Positions 1 to 8,345 of a DNA stretch of 64,000 nucleotides are shown one piece after another. The position numbers and the translations under genes were made by a program. Position 1 is the first letter of the stretch. Each line of letters begins with the position of its first letter. The notes below the pieces were generated by a model. The model had not been told where the DNA came from. It did not search any database and saw only the letters and a program-made list of their open reading frames with translations. This stretch comes from Streptomyces sp. NRRL F-2664 (lineage in GTDB: Bacteria; Actinomycetota; Actinomycetes; Streptomycetales; Streptomycetaceae), in the NCBI RefSeq assembly GCF_000719345.1, contig NZ_JOFX01000024.1:1-64000 (forward strand), in the 5' to 3' direction.

Positions 1-44
1 CCTGCCCGGCACCGCGACTCCGCCGTCGCCGCGACCGTGTTTCG

Positions 45-262
45 CCCGCCACGGCGAAGACCCGGCCAGGGGGCGGTGCCCCGGTTCGCCGCACCCCCGT
101 GGGAGTGGCTCGGTCCCGGGGCCGGACCCGGTCCGCTGCCCCCGCGGGAGCGGCCCGCCACGGCGAAGACCCGGCCAGGGGGCGGTGCCCCGGTAGCCGC
201 ACCCCCGCGGGAGTGGCTCGGGCCCGGGGCCGGACCCGGTCTGCTGCCCCCGCGGGAGCGGA
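45..262. repeat. Two tandem copies of a 109-bp GC-rich repeat
   Basis: Two nearly identical direct copies lie head to tail at about 45-153 and 154-262, differing at only a few bases. The array sits just past the stop of the minus-strand membrane protein (267-1286), so it is intergenic. Open frames through it are GC-bias artefacts. I see no gene in bases 1-266. Confidence 0.85.
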
Positions 263-266
263 AGGG

Positions 267-1286
267 TCAGGGGGTCGGGCGGTTTCGGTGGAGGGTGGCG
301 CAGGTCAGGGTGACTGCTGCGCCTACCGCCGCCCAGGCGGCCAGTACCAGCGTCGGGCCGCCCGCGCCGTTGCCGTCGAAGTACGTGAGGGAGCGTGCGG
401 CGTACGTGCCCGCGCCCGGTGGCAGGGCCGGGCCGATCGCGCTCCAGAACGGCGGCAGGAGCGGGTACGGGTAGGCGCCGCCCGCACTGGGGTTGCCGAG
501 GACGACGACGAGCAGGATGGCCAGGCCGATGCCGACCACCCCCGCCAGCCCCTGGAGGGCGAGGGTGAGCGCGCCGACCGCGAAGACGACCAGGGTGCCC
601 AGCCCCCACAGCCCCCAGAGGGCGCCGGGCAGCGCGTCCAGGACCGGCCCGGCGATGACCGCGCCGAGCAGCCCGGCCGCGATCGCGTACGCGAGCAGCG
701 CGCCGAGCCGGATCACGGCACGGTGGGGGTTGGCGGGCCGCGCCCCGGCGCTGATCGCGAGGATCGCGGCGCACAAGTAGCCGCCCACGCACCAGCCGAT
801 GACGAGGTAGAAGGAGCTCAGCCCCCGGCTGTCGCCCCGGGCGGCCGGGGCCACGTCGGTGACCTGCACGGTCCGCCCCTGGGCGCGTTCGGCGGCGCCC
901 ACGACCTCCTCGAGCGCCTGGGACAGCGAGGCTCCGGCGCCGGAGGCGACCAGCAGCCGGTCGGTCCGGCCGGCCGGGTCGATGACCAGCGCGCCGTCGA
1001 CGTCCCGGTTGCGGACCTGGGCGAGCGCCGCGGCTCCGTCGTCGACCACCCGGGGGTCGAGCGGGTCCCCGGGCAGGGCGCCGAGCTGCTGCGCGGCCCG
1101 CTCGGCCGCCGGTGCGGCGGGCGCGGCCACGGCGATCGGGATCTCGCTGGGCTTCGGGTGGTGGAAGGCTCCGATGTACGAGGTGATGAAGGCGAGCTGG
1201 AGGACGAGGACCCCCAGGACGAGCAGTGCCGCCCGGGTGGTCACGGCGTCCTTGATCTCGGCGAGGAAGCCTTGGGACGGGGTCAT
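267..1286 (-). CDS. Multi-pass membrane protein, ABC-2/YhgE-like
   Basis: A 339-residue protein of unproven function. It has one membrane segment near residues 20-40, an extracytoplasmic region of about 120 residues, then five or six hydrophobic segments from about residue 160 to the end. This layout (one helix, large outer domain, C-terminal membrane bundle) is typical of YhgE/Pip-like and ABC-2-type permease families, which is the basis of the call. The ATG at 1286 precedes an N-terminus MTPSQGFLAEIKDAVTTRAA. It is transcribed divergently from dnaE2, with about 160 bp between them. No ATPase partner is in the window; one could lie beyond the left edge. Confidence 0.6.
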   Translation of the reverse strand: MTPSQGFLAEIKDAVTTRAALLVLGVLVLQLAFITSYIGAFHHPKPSEIPIAVAAPAAPAAERAAQQLGALPGDPLDPRVVDDGAAALAQVRNRDVDGALVIDPAGRTDRLLVASGAGASLSQALEEVVGAAERAQGRTVQVTDVAPAARGDSRGLSSFYLVIGWCVGGYLCAAILAISAGARPANPHRAVIRLGALLAYAIAAGLLGAVIAGPVLDALPGALWGLWGLGTLVVFAVGALTLALQGLAGVVGIGLAILLVVVLGNPSAGGAYPYPLLPPFWSAIGPALPPGAGTYAARSLTYFDGNGAGGPTLVLAAWAAVGAAVTLTCATLHRNRPTP

Positions 1287-1362
1287 GTCTCACACGCTCG
1301 GCGGGCCGGGGGCGGCCCGCAGCAGGGGCGGGCCGAACGGATGACCCGCCCGCCCCCGGTGA

Positions 1363-1404
1363 TCGAACATGTGTTTCGCACGGGTATTCGAATTGCTCTA
1401 TGGT
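1363..1404 (+). promoter_or_regulatory. LexA-like SOS box overlapping a candidate dnaE2 promoter
   Basis: TCGAACATGTGTTTCG at 1363-1378 matches the actinobacterial SOS box (TCGAAC-N4-GTTCGA) at nine of twelve positions; within its GAAC-N4-GTTC core only the last base differs. A possible promoter overlaps it: TTCGCA (1375-1380), 18 bases, then TATGGT (1399-1404), about 45 bp before the dnaE2 start. A repressor bound at the box would cover the -35 element. The site assignment is inference from pattern and position. Confidence 0.5.
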
Positions 1405-1448
1405 GGAGAGCGGGGGTGGTGTTCTACGAGCGAAGCAGGAGGCCGCGG

Positions 1449-4400
1449 GTGCCTGGGTTTACGCATCTGCACACCGTTTCGGGGTTCTCCATGCGCTACG
1501 GAGGCTCGCACCCGGAACGGCTGGCGGAGCGTGCCGCCGAGCGGGGCATGGACGCCCTCGCCCTGACCGACCGCGACACCCTGGCGGGTGCGGTCCGGTT
1601 CGCGAAGGCAGCGGAGCAGGCGGGCGTCCGGCCGCTGTTCGGCGTGGACATGGCGGTGTCGCCCGCCGGGTCCCCCGCGGCGGGCTCGGCCGGGCCGGGG
1701 GGCCCGACCGCGTCCGCCGCGGGCGGCGGCCCCGGCGAGGCCTCGTCCCGCCGGCGCACCCCCGTCAAGGGCGGGGCCTTCCTGGACGAGTCGGCCGCGC
1801 GGGCCGTCTTCCTGGCCCGGGACGGGGCCGCCGGCTGGGCCGAGCTGTGCCGGATGGTCACCGCCGCCCACGCGGCGTCCGCCGAGGTCCCCTGCGTCCC
1901 CTGGGGCGCCCTGCGCGGGGAGGGCGTCTTCGTCCTCCTCGGCCCGGGCTCCGAGGTGGGGCGCGCCCTCGCCGCGGGCCGCCCCGACCGGGCCGCCCGG
2001 CTGCTCGCGCCCTGGCGGGAGGTCTACGGCGGCTCCCTGCGGCTGGAGGCCGTCCACCACGGCCGTACGGGCACCGGCCCCGGCTCGCTGCGGCTGGCCG
2101 CCCGTACCGTCGGCTTCGCCGCCGAGCAGGGCGTCCCGGCCGTGCTCACGAACGCCGTCCGCTACGCCGACCCCGGCCAGGGCCCGGTCGCCGACATCCT
2201 CGACGCGGCCCGCCGCCTGGTCCCCATCGACCGCCGGGGCCCCCTCGACACCGGCGAGCGCTGGCTCAAGCCCCCCGCCGCCATGGCCGACGCCGCGGAC
2301 CGGATCGCCCGGGCGGCCGGTCTCGGCCCCGCCGACGCCCGACGCCTCCTCGCGCAGACCCGGGACACCGCCGAGGCCTGCTGCGTGGACCCCGAGGACG
2401 ACCTGGGCATCGGGTCCGTGCACTTCCCCGAGGCCCGGCTCGTCGGCGCCGCCCACCGCAGCGCCCAGCGGGTCCTCACCTCGCGGGCCTCCGCCGGCAT
2501 GGTCCTGCGCGGCTACGCGGGCGATCCCGCCTACTGGGAGCGGATGCACCACGAGCTCGACATCATCGCCCACCACGGCTTCGCCTCGTACTTCCTGACC
2601 GTCGCCCAAGTGGTGGACGACGTCAGGGAGATGGGCATCCGGGTGGCGGCCCGCGGCTCCGGCGCCGGCTCGCTCGTCAACCACCTGATCGGGATCGCGC
2701 ACGCCGACCCCGTCGAGCACGGCCTGCTGATGGAGCGCTTCCTGTCCAAGCGCCGGCGCGTCCTGCCCGACATCGACATCGACGTGGAGTCCGCCCGCCG
2801 GCTGGAGGTCTACCGGCGGATCATCGACCGGTTCGGCACCGAGCGCGTCGCCACCGTCTCCATGCCCGAGACCTACCGGGTCCGCCACGCCGTCCGCGAC
2901 GTCGGCGCCGCCCTGTCCATGGACCCGGCCGTCGTCGACCGGCTCGCCAAGGCCTTCCCGCACGTCCGGGCCCGCGACGCCCGCGCCGCGCTGGAGGAGC
3001 TGCCCGAACTGCGGGACGTGCGGGGGGAGTCGTACGGGCGGCTGTGGGAGCTCGTCGAATCCCTCGACGCGCTGCCGCGCGGGACCGCCATGCACCCGTG
3101 CGGGGTCCTGCTCTCCGACGCCTCGCTGCTCGCCCGTACGCCCGTGGTCCCCACCAGCGGCGAGGGCTTCCCCATGTCCCAGTTCGACAAGGACGACGTG
3201 GAGGAGCTCGGGCTGCTCAAGCTGGACGTGCTGGGCGTACGGATGCAGTCCGCGATGGCGCACGCGGTCGCGGAGATCCGGCGCGGCACGGGCCGGGAGC
3301 TCGACCTGGACGACCCGGCGCAGGTGCCGCCGGGCGACCGGGCCACGTACGAGCTGATCCGTTCGGCCGAGACGCTGGGCTGCTTCCAGATCGAATCGCC
3401 GGGCCAGCGGGACCTGGTGGGCAGGCTCCAGCCGGCCACCTTCCACGACCTGGTCGTCGACATCTCCCTCTTCCGGCCGGGGCCGGTGGCCGCCGACATG
3501 GTGCGGCCCTTCATCGAGGCCCGGCACGGGCGGGCGCCGGTGCGCTTCCCGCACCCGGACCTGGCCGACGCGCTGCGCGAGACGTACGGGGTGGTGGTCT
3601 TCCACGAGCAGATCATCCGGATCGTGGACGTCATGACCGGCTGCGGGCGGGACGAGGCGGACCGCGTGCGGCGCGGGCTGTCCGATCCGCCGTCGCAGGC
3701 GCGGATCAAGGTCTGGTTCGCGGCGAAGGCCGCCGAGCGCGGCTATCCGGTCGAGGTGGTCGCCCGTACCTGGGAGATCGTCGAGGCCTTCGGCAGCTAC
3801 GGCTTCTGCAAGGCGCACGCGGTGGCCTTCGCCGTGCCCACCTACCAGTCGGCGTGGCTGAAGGCGCACCACCCGGCGGCCTTCTACGCCGGGCTGCTGA
3901 CCCACGATCCGGGGATGTACCCGAAGCGGCTGCTGCTGGCGGACGCGCGGCGGCGGGGCGTCCCGGTACTGCCGCTCGACGTGAACCGGTCGGCGGTCGC
4001 CCATCGCATCGAACTGGTGTCCGAGGCGGCGGGCGGGGTGTGGGGCCTGCGGCTGGGGCTCACCGACGTCCACGGCATCAGCGGGGCCGAAGCGGCCCGG
4101 ATCGAGTCCGGGCAGCCGTACGCCTCCCTGCGCGACTTCTGGGACCGCGCGCATCCGGGACGACCGGTCGCCGAACGGCTCGCCCAGGTGGGGGCCCTGG
4201 ACTCCTTCGGCACCAACCGCCGGGACCTCCTGCTCCACTTGACGGAACTGCACGGCGCGCAGCGCGCGGCCGGGGTGCGCGGTGCCCAACTCCCGTTGGA
4301 GGGCGGCCGGTCCACGGCCTCCGTCGGACTGCCGGACCTGACCGACGCGGAACGGCTCAGCGCCGAGCTGGGCGTCCTCGGCATGGACGCCTCGCGGCAC

Positions 4401-5012
4401 CTGATGGGCGACCACCATGCCTTCCTGGCCGAGCTGGGGGTGGTCCCGGCCCGCCGGCTGCGGGAGGTCGAGCACGGGCGGACCGTACTGGTCGCGGGGG
4501 CCAAGGCGGCCACCCAGACCCCCCCGATCCGGTCCGGGAGGCGGGTCATCTTCACCACCCTGGACGACGGTACGGGCCTGGTCGACCTGGCCTTCTTCGA
4601 CGACAGCCACGAGCGCTGCGCGCACACCGTCTTCCACTCCTTCCTGCTGCTCGTACGGGGTGTCGTGCAGCGGAGAGGGCCGCAGAGCCTGAGCGTGGTC
4701 GGGGCGGCCGCGTGGAACCTGGCCGAGCTGGTGGAACTGCGGGCGACGGGCGGCCTGGACGCGGTCGCGGCCCGCCTCGCAGAGCCGGCCGGCACCGCCT
4801 CCGGCGAACCGGCCGCCGAGGGCGCGGCCGGGGGTGCGGCCGAAAGCGGGGTCGCGGCCGACGGGGAGCCTGCGGCGAAAGGGCCCGGACGCCGCACGAT
4901 CCGCATGTCCACGGGGTACGAGATGAATCCCTGGGCCGACCTCCAGCCGCCCGGCACCGGCCCCGCGACCGGCCGCAAGCTGTGGCACTCCAGTCCGGGG
5001 AGCCCGGGATGA
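1449..5012 (+). CDS. dnaE2: Error-prone DNA polymerase III alpha subunit DnaE2 (ImuC)
   Basis: A C-family DNA polymerase of 1187 residues used in damage-induced translesion synthesis. The GTG at 1449 is chosen because AGGAGG (1437-1442) lies six bases upstream and the protein then opens PGFTHLHTVSGFS, the usual start of the PHP domain. The palm motif PDIDID falls near residues 440-446 and a second acidic motif KLDVLG near 595-600. The sequence GSYGFCKAHAVAFA is typical of the family. An OB-fold-like segment lies near residues 1000-1060, and QLPLE near 946 could contact the sliding clamp. The C-terminal 110 residues are Ala/Gly-rich and look variable. It overlaps the next gene by ATGA, so the two are probably translated together. 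Confidence 0.93.
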   Translation: MPGFTHLHTVSGFSMRYGGSHPERLAERAAERGMDALALTDRDTLAGAVRFAKAAEQAGVRPLFGVDMAVSPAGSPAAGSAGPGGPTASAAGGGPGEASSRRRTPVKGGAFLDESAARAVFLARDGAAGWAELCRMVTAAHAASAEVPCVPWGALRGEGVFVLLGPGSEVGRALAAGRPDRAARLLAPWREVYGGSLRLEAVHHGRTGTGPGSLRLAARTVGFAAEQGVPAVLTNAVRYADPGQGPVADILDAARRLVPIDRRGPLDTGERWLKPPAAMADAADRIARAAGLGPADARRLLAQTRDTAEACCVDPEDDLGIGSVHFPEARLVGAAHRSAQRVLTSRASAGMVLRGYAGDPAYWERMHHELDIIAHHGFASYFLTVAQVVDDVREMGIRVAARGSGAGSLVNHLIGIAHADPVEHGLLMERFLSKRRRVLPDIDIDVESARRLEVYRRIIDRFGTERVATVSMPETYRVRHAVRDVGAALSMDPAVVDRLAKAFPHVRARDARAALEELPELRDVRGESYGRLWELVESLDALPRGTAMHPCGVLLSDASLLARTPVVPTSGEGFPMSQFDKDDVEELGLLKLDVLGVRMQSAMAHAVAEIRRGTGRELDLDDPAQVPPGDRATYELIRSAETLGCFQIESPGQRDLVGRLQPATFHDLVVDISLFRPGPVAADMVRPFIEARHGRAPVRFPHPDLADALRETYGVVVFHEQIIRIVDVMTGCGRDEADRVRRGLSDPPSQARIKVWFAAKAAERGYPVEVVARTWEIVEAFGSYGFCKAHAVAFAVPTYQSAWLKAHHPAAFYAGLLTHDPGMYPKRLLLADARRRGVPVLPLDVNRSAVAHRIELVSEAAGGVWGLRLGLTDVHGISGAEAARIESGQPYASLRDFWDRAHPGRPVAERLAQVGALDSFGTNRRDLLLHLTELHGAQRAAGVRGAQLPLEGGRSTASVGLPDLTDAERLSAELGVLGMDASRHLMGDHHAFLAELGVVPARRLREVEHGRTVLVAGAKAATQTPPIRSGRRVIFTTLDDGTGLVDLAFFDDSHERCAHTVFHSFLLLVRGVVQRRGPQSLSVVGAAAWNLAELVELRATGGLDAVAARLAEPAGTASGEPAAEGAAGGAAESGVAADGEPAAKGPGRRTIRMSTGYEMNPWADLQPPGTGPATGRKLWHSSPGSPG

Positions 5013-6013
5013 ACACCACCGGCAAAGCCGTGATGTGCCTGCGGCTGCACTCCGCCGACGGCGGCCCGCTCGGGGCGCGGGAGTACGCCGGGGTGCTCGC
5101 CCTGCTCGGCGGGATCACCCCGGCCGTGCAGGCCCTGCCGCCCGACGCCGCCCTCGCCGATGTCCGGGGCGCCCTGCGCTACTTCGGCTGCGACGCCCGC
5201 CGGCTGGCCGCGGTGATCCGGGTCCGGGCCCTCGCCCTGTACGGCGTGGACGCCGCCGTCGGCGTGGCCGGCAACCCCATGCTGGCCCGGGCCGCGGCTC
5301 GCGAGGCCCGGCCCGGGGCGACCCTGGTGCTCCCCGAGGACCCCGCCGCCGTACGGGACTTCCTGGCGGACAAGCCCGTCACCGCACTCGACGGAGTCGG
5401 CCCCAAGGCCGCCCGCACCCTGTGCTCCTACGGCCTCGACTCCGTCGGGCGGGTCGCCGCCGCCCCGCCCGCCGCCCTGCGGCGGATCCTCGGCGCCCGG
5501 CTCGGCCGCGAGGTGCACGAGCGCGCCCTCGGGATCGACCGGACCCCCGTCCGGCCGGGCGCGGCCGCCCGCGCCGTCGCCGCCGAGCGGCTCTTCGACC
5601 GGGACGAGCTGGATCCCGTACGGCACCGGCGGGCGCTGCTCTCGCTGACGGAGGAGCTCGGTGCGAAGCTTCGTACACAAGAGGGCGGGCGGGTCTGCCG
5701 GGTCCTCTCGCTCGCCGTCCGCTGCGCCGACCGCACCACGCTCACCCGGACCCGCACCCTGGCCGAGCCCACCGCGCACTCGGCGGCCCTGACCGCAACG
5801 GCCTACTCCCTGTACGAGGGCCTCGGCCTGCAACGGGCCCGGGTCCGGGCGCTGTCCCTGCGGGCGGAGGAGCTGATCCCGGCCGAACGGGCCGTGCGGC
5901 AGCTCAGTCTCGATCCCGAGGACGACAAGGCCCGCCGCCTGGAAGCAGTCACGGACCTGGTCCGTACGCGCTTCGGTGCGCATGTCATCGCCCGCGGCAC
6001 GCTGGCCGCCTGA
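5009..6013 (+). CDS. ImuB-like Y-family DNA polymerase paralogue, probably catalytically inactive
   Basis: A 334-residue Y-family (DinB/ImuB type) protein whose ATG overlaps the dnaE2 stop (ATGA). It keeps the helix-hairpin-helix region LDGVGPKAARTLCSYGL near residues 125-141 and a little-finger-like C-terminal half. The catalytic signatures are not visible: the DxDxFFA segment is replaced by an N-terminus LRLHSADGG, and the SxDE segment by DAALADV. A clamp-binding type motif RQLSLD lies near residue 297. ImuB in mycobacteria is likewise a dead polymerase that links DnaE2 to the beta clamp; the same role is inferred here. No imuA' gene is adjacent. The N-terminus is shorter than in active DinB enzymes. 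Confidence 0.8.
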   Translation: MNTTGKAVMCLRLHSADGGPLGAREYAGVLALLGGITPAVQALPPDAALADVRGALRYFGCDARRLAAVIRVRALALYGVDAAVGVAGNPMLARAAAREARPGATLVLPEDPAAVRDFLADKPVTALDGVGPKAARTLCSYGLDSVGRVAAAPPAALRRILGARLGREVHERALGIDRTPVRPGAAARAVAAERLFDRDELDPVRHRRALLSLTEELGAKLRTQEGGRVCRVLSLAVRCADRTTLTRTRTLAEPTAHSAALTATAYSLYEGLGLQRARVRALSLRAEELIPAERAVRQLSLDPEDDKARRLEAVTDLVRTRFGAHVIARGTLAA

Positions 6014-6039
6014 CGGTCGGTCGGCCGACACACGAGTTT

Positions 6040-6117
6040 TTACCGACGCGTAACTTCCCTGTGTTGCTACTCACACGTAATTTAGCGGCAGCAGCGCCCC
6101 CTTGTGATCCGGATCAC
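6040..6117. promoter_or_regulatory. Two inverted repeats upstream of the lipase, one Crp-like
   Basis: TTACCGACGCGTAA (6040-6053) has TTAC/GTAA arms. GTGATCCGGATCAC (6104-6117) is a perfect 14-bp palindrome, preceded by T, and fits TGTGA-N6-TCAC as recognised by Crp-type regulators. A third, looser symmetric element TGTG-N8-CACA lies at 6060-6075. All are in the 156-bp gap before the lipase start at 6170. Binding proteins are inferred only. Confidence 0.45.
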
Positions 6118-6169
6118 GGGACGAATCCCCACGCTCATCCCCTTGAGTCGACCGCAAGGAGATCACACG

Positions 6170-7030
6170 ATGCTGCCCTGGAGACGCCTGCTCCGCCCGC
6201 TGGCCGTCCTCACCCTCACCGCCGCCGCACTCGTCGCCCCCACCGGCGCAGCGCAGGCCGCATCCGCCCCGAGCAGCGGCTGGAACAACTGGTCCTGCAA
6301 GCCGTCCGCCGCCCACCCGCGCCCCGTCGTCCTCGTACACGGCACCTTCGGCAACTCCTGGGACAACTGGCTGGGCTTCGCCCCGTACCTCGTGAACCGC
6401 GGGTACTGCGTCTACTCGCTCGACTACGGCCAGCTGCCCGGTGTGCCTCTCTTCAACGGGCTCGGCCCCATCGACAAGTCCGCCGAGCAGCTCGACGTCT
6501 TCGTCGACAGGGTGCTGGCCGCCACCGGCGCGTCCAGGACCGACATCGTCGGGCACTCGCAGGGCGGCATGATGCCGCGCTACTACCTGAAGTTCCTCGG
6601 GGGCGCGCAGAAGGTGAACGCGCTGGTCGGGCTCGCCCCCGACAACCACGGCACGACCCTGCTCGGCTTCACCGAGCTCCTGCCGTACTTCCCCGGGGCC
6701 GAGGACCTGATCAGCAGCGCGACCCCCGCCCTGGCCGACCAGATCGCCGGCTCCGCCTTCCTGCGCAGGCTCAACGAGGGCGGGGACACCGTCCCCGGGG
6801 TGAAGTACACCGTGATCGCCACCAAGTACGACCAGGTGGTGACCCCCTACAGCAGCGGCTTCCTGGAGGGGCCGAACGTCCGCAACGTGGTGCTCCAGGA
6901 CCTGTGTCTGCTGGACTTCTCGGAGCACGTGGCCATTGCGCTCACCGACCGGATCGCCTGGCACGAGGTGCTCAACGCCCTCGACCCGGCCCATGCCGAA
7001 CGGACCACCTGCGCCTCGGTCTTCGACTGA
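6170..7030 (+). CDS. Secreted triacylglycerol lipase/esterase, alpha/beta hydrolase
   Basis: A 286-residue secreted lipase. The ATG at 6170 has AAGGAG (6156-6161) eight bases upstream and starts MLPWRRLLRPLAVL, a Sec signal peptide ending near AAQAASA (about residue 30). The mature protein has an oxyanion region LVHGTFGNSWDNW, the nucleophile motif GHSQGG, a likely acid in KYDQVVTP and a likely catalytic His in FSEHVAIA. This order fits class 2 (EstA-like) actinobacterial lipases, which hydrolyse acylglycerols outside the cell. The gene stands alone, ends convergently with the LPMO gene, and has a perfect hairpin just downstream. Confidence 0.88.
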   Translation: MLPWRRLLRPLAVLTLTAAALVAPTGAAQAASAPSSGWNNWSCKPSAAHPRPVVLVHGTFGNSWDNWLGFAPYLVNRGYCVYSLDYGQLPGVPLFNGLGPIDKSAEQLDVFVDRVLAATGASRTDIVGHSQGGMMPRYYLKFLGGAQKVNALVGLAPDNHGTTLLGFTELLPYFPGAEDLISSATPALADQIAGSAFLRRLNEGGDTVPGVKYTVIATKYDQVVTPYSSGFLEGPNVRNVVLQDLCLLDFSEHVAIALTDRIAWHEVLNALDPAHAERTTCASVFD

Positions 7031-7067
7031 CCGGGGGCGCGGGCGGTCCGCACGGGAGGAGCATTCG

Positions 7068-8150
7068 CTAGCGGCCGTGCCGGCCCGCCGCCGTCGCACG
7101 GCGGCGGGCCGTCGCGAACAGCACGGCGGCGCCGACGGCCAGTGCGCCGGCCCCGGCGATGGCGATGGACGGGGTGGCGCTGTTGCCGCCGGTCTCCGCC
7201 AGGTTGCCGCCGCCGGCCGGGGCGGCCGCGTTCACCGGGGACGGCGAGGACGCGGACGGGAGCGGGGCACCGGCCGCGGCGTTCGTCCTCGGGTCGTTGT
7301 CGCCGTGGCCGTTGTGCTCCACCGAGGACTTGCCGGCGCCGTCGGCGATCTGCTGGTCCGTCGGGGCCGAGGGCTTGTCGGCGGGCTTCGCTCCGGGGGA
7401 GCCGTCGCCGCTCCCGGCGCCGTTCCCGTTCCCGGTGCCGGGCCTGGTGCTCGGTGCGGCTCCCGCCCCGGCGCTCCCGCCGCTGCCGCCGTTCCCGCCG
7501 CCGTTGTCCTTGCCGAAGACCACGTCGGAGCAGGTGTAGAAGGCCTCCGGGCTGTCGGAGCGCTGCCAGATGCTGTAGATCAGGTGCCGGCCGGACTTCG
7601 CGGGGACGTTCCCGGAGAAGACGTAGGCACCGTTCTGCATGCCCGGGTCCGTGGCCTTCGCGAAGGGCGCGGGCTCCAGGTCGGACCACTTCAGCGGCTT
7701 CGCCGGGTCGTAGCCGTCCTTCGTCACGTACAGCTCGAAGGAACCCCGGTGCGGTGCCGTGCCCTTGTAGCGGAAGGTGTGCGCGCCCGCGGACATCGGG
7801 CTCGCCGGCCAGTCGGCGCGGGCCAGGTCCAGGCCGCGGTACTTGTCGTTGCCGGCCGAGCACAACTGGCCGTTGGGGATCAGCGACCGGTGGTTGCCGG
7901 CGGCGTTGGCGATGTTGACGGCGTTCCAGTCGTAGAACGCCTGGGTCCCGCTCGCGGCGACGGCCGCCTTGCACGCCGCCGACTCCGGCGACTCGGGCCC
8001 CTCCGCGTAGCACGCCGCGACCCTGCTGACCGGGTCCGTCATCGAGCCGTGGGCGGCCGCGGGCACGGCGGCGTACGCGGCCAGCGCGAGCGGGGCGAGA
8101 CCGGCGGCGGCGATGCGGACCGGCATCACGGTACGGCGGCGTGCGGACAT
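7068..8150 (-). CDS. Cell-wall-anchored AA10 lytic polysaccharide monooxygenase
   Basis: A 360-residue secreted copper enzyme that oxidatively cleaves chitin or cellulose. The ATG at 8150 has AAGGAG eight bases upstream (complement of 8159-8164). The signal peptide ends at AAA|HGSMTDPVSR, so the mature protein would start with the His of the copper brace. The AA10 domain runs to about residue 210 and contains FYDWNAVNIANAAG and HLIYSIWQRSDSPEAFY. A Gly/Ser/Pro/Ala-rich linker of about 110 residues follows, then LAETG, a hydrophobic helix and RRRATAAGRHGR, a class E-type sortase sorting signal. So the enzyme should be attached to peptidoglycan. The upstream region holds a hairpin (8205-8226). 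Confidence 0.9.
   Translation of the reverse strand: MSARRRTVMPVRIAAAGLAPLALAAYAAVPAAAHGSMTDPVSRVAACYAEGPESPESAACKAAVAASGTQAFYDWNAVNIANAAGNHRSLIPNGQLCSAGNDKYRGLDLARADWPASPMSAGAHTFRYKGTAPHRGSFELYVTKDGYDPAKPLKWSDLEPAPFAKATDPGMQNGAYVFSGNVPAKSGRHLIYSIWQRSDSPEAFYTCSDVVFGKDNGGGNGGSGGSAGAGAAPSTRPGTGNGNGAGSGDGSPGAKPADKPSAPTDQQIADGAGKSSVEHNGHGDNDPRTNAAAGAPLPSASSPSPVNAAAPAGGGNLAETGGNSATPSIAIAGAGALAVGAAVLFATARRRATAAGRHGR
7082..7110. terminator. Perfect hairpin between lipase and LPMO genes
   Basis: A 13-bp perfect stem (7082-7094 with 7098-7110) and a three-base loop. It lies 52 bases past the lipase stop and inside the last codons of the convergent LPMO gene, so it probably terminates the lipase transcript while doubling as LPMO coding sequence. 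Confidence 0.6.
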
Positions 8151-8345
8151 GACTGGATCTCCTTCGGGCGACGGCGGGGGAGCGCCTGTGGAACGGGGCT
8201 CGGCGGCGCCGCCCCCCGGCGGCGCCACAACCGGCCCTTCCTGTCCTGGCCCCGCCAAGCTAGCCCCCGGACCACGCCTTTTCGCCGCTCCGGCCCCCCA
8301 GGAGAGGATCCTTAGGGTCCGCTTAAGGAGGGGAAAAGAGCGGCA

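Noticed and set aside
1398..4988. Very long minus-strand open frame opposite dnaE2
   Set aside because: It is a mirror of the codon bias of dnaE2 in about 73% GC DNA. The product is Gly/Arg/Pro-rich without domains, and there is no ribosome-binding site or promoter.
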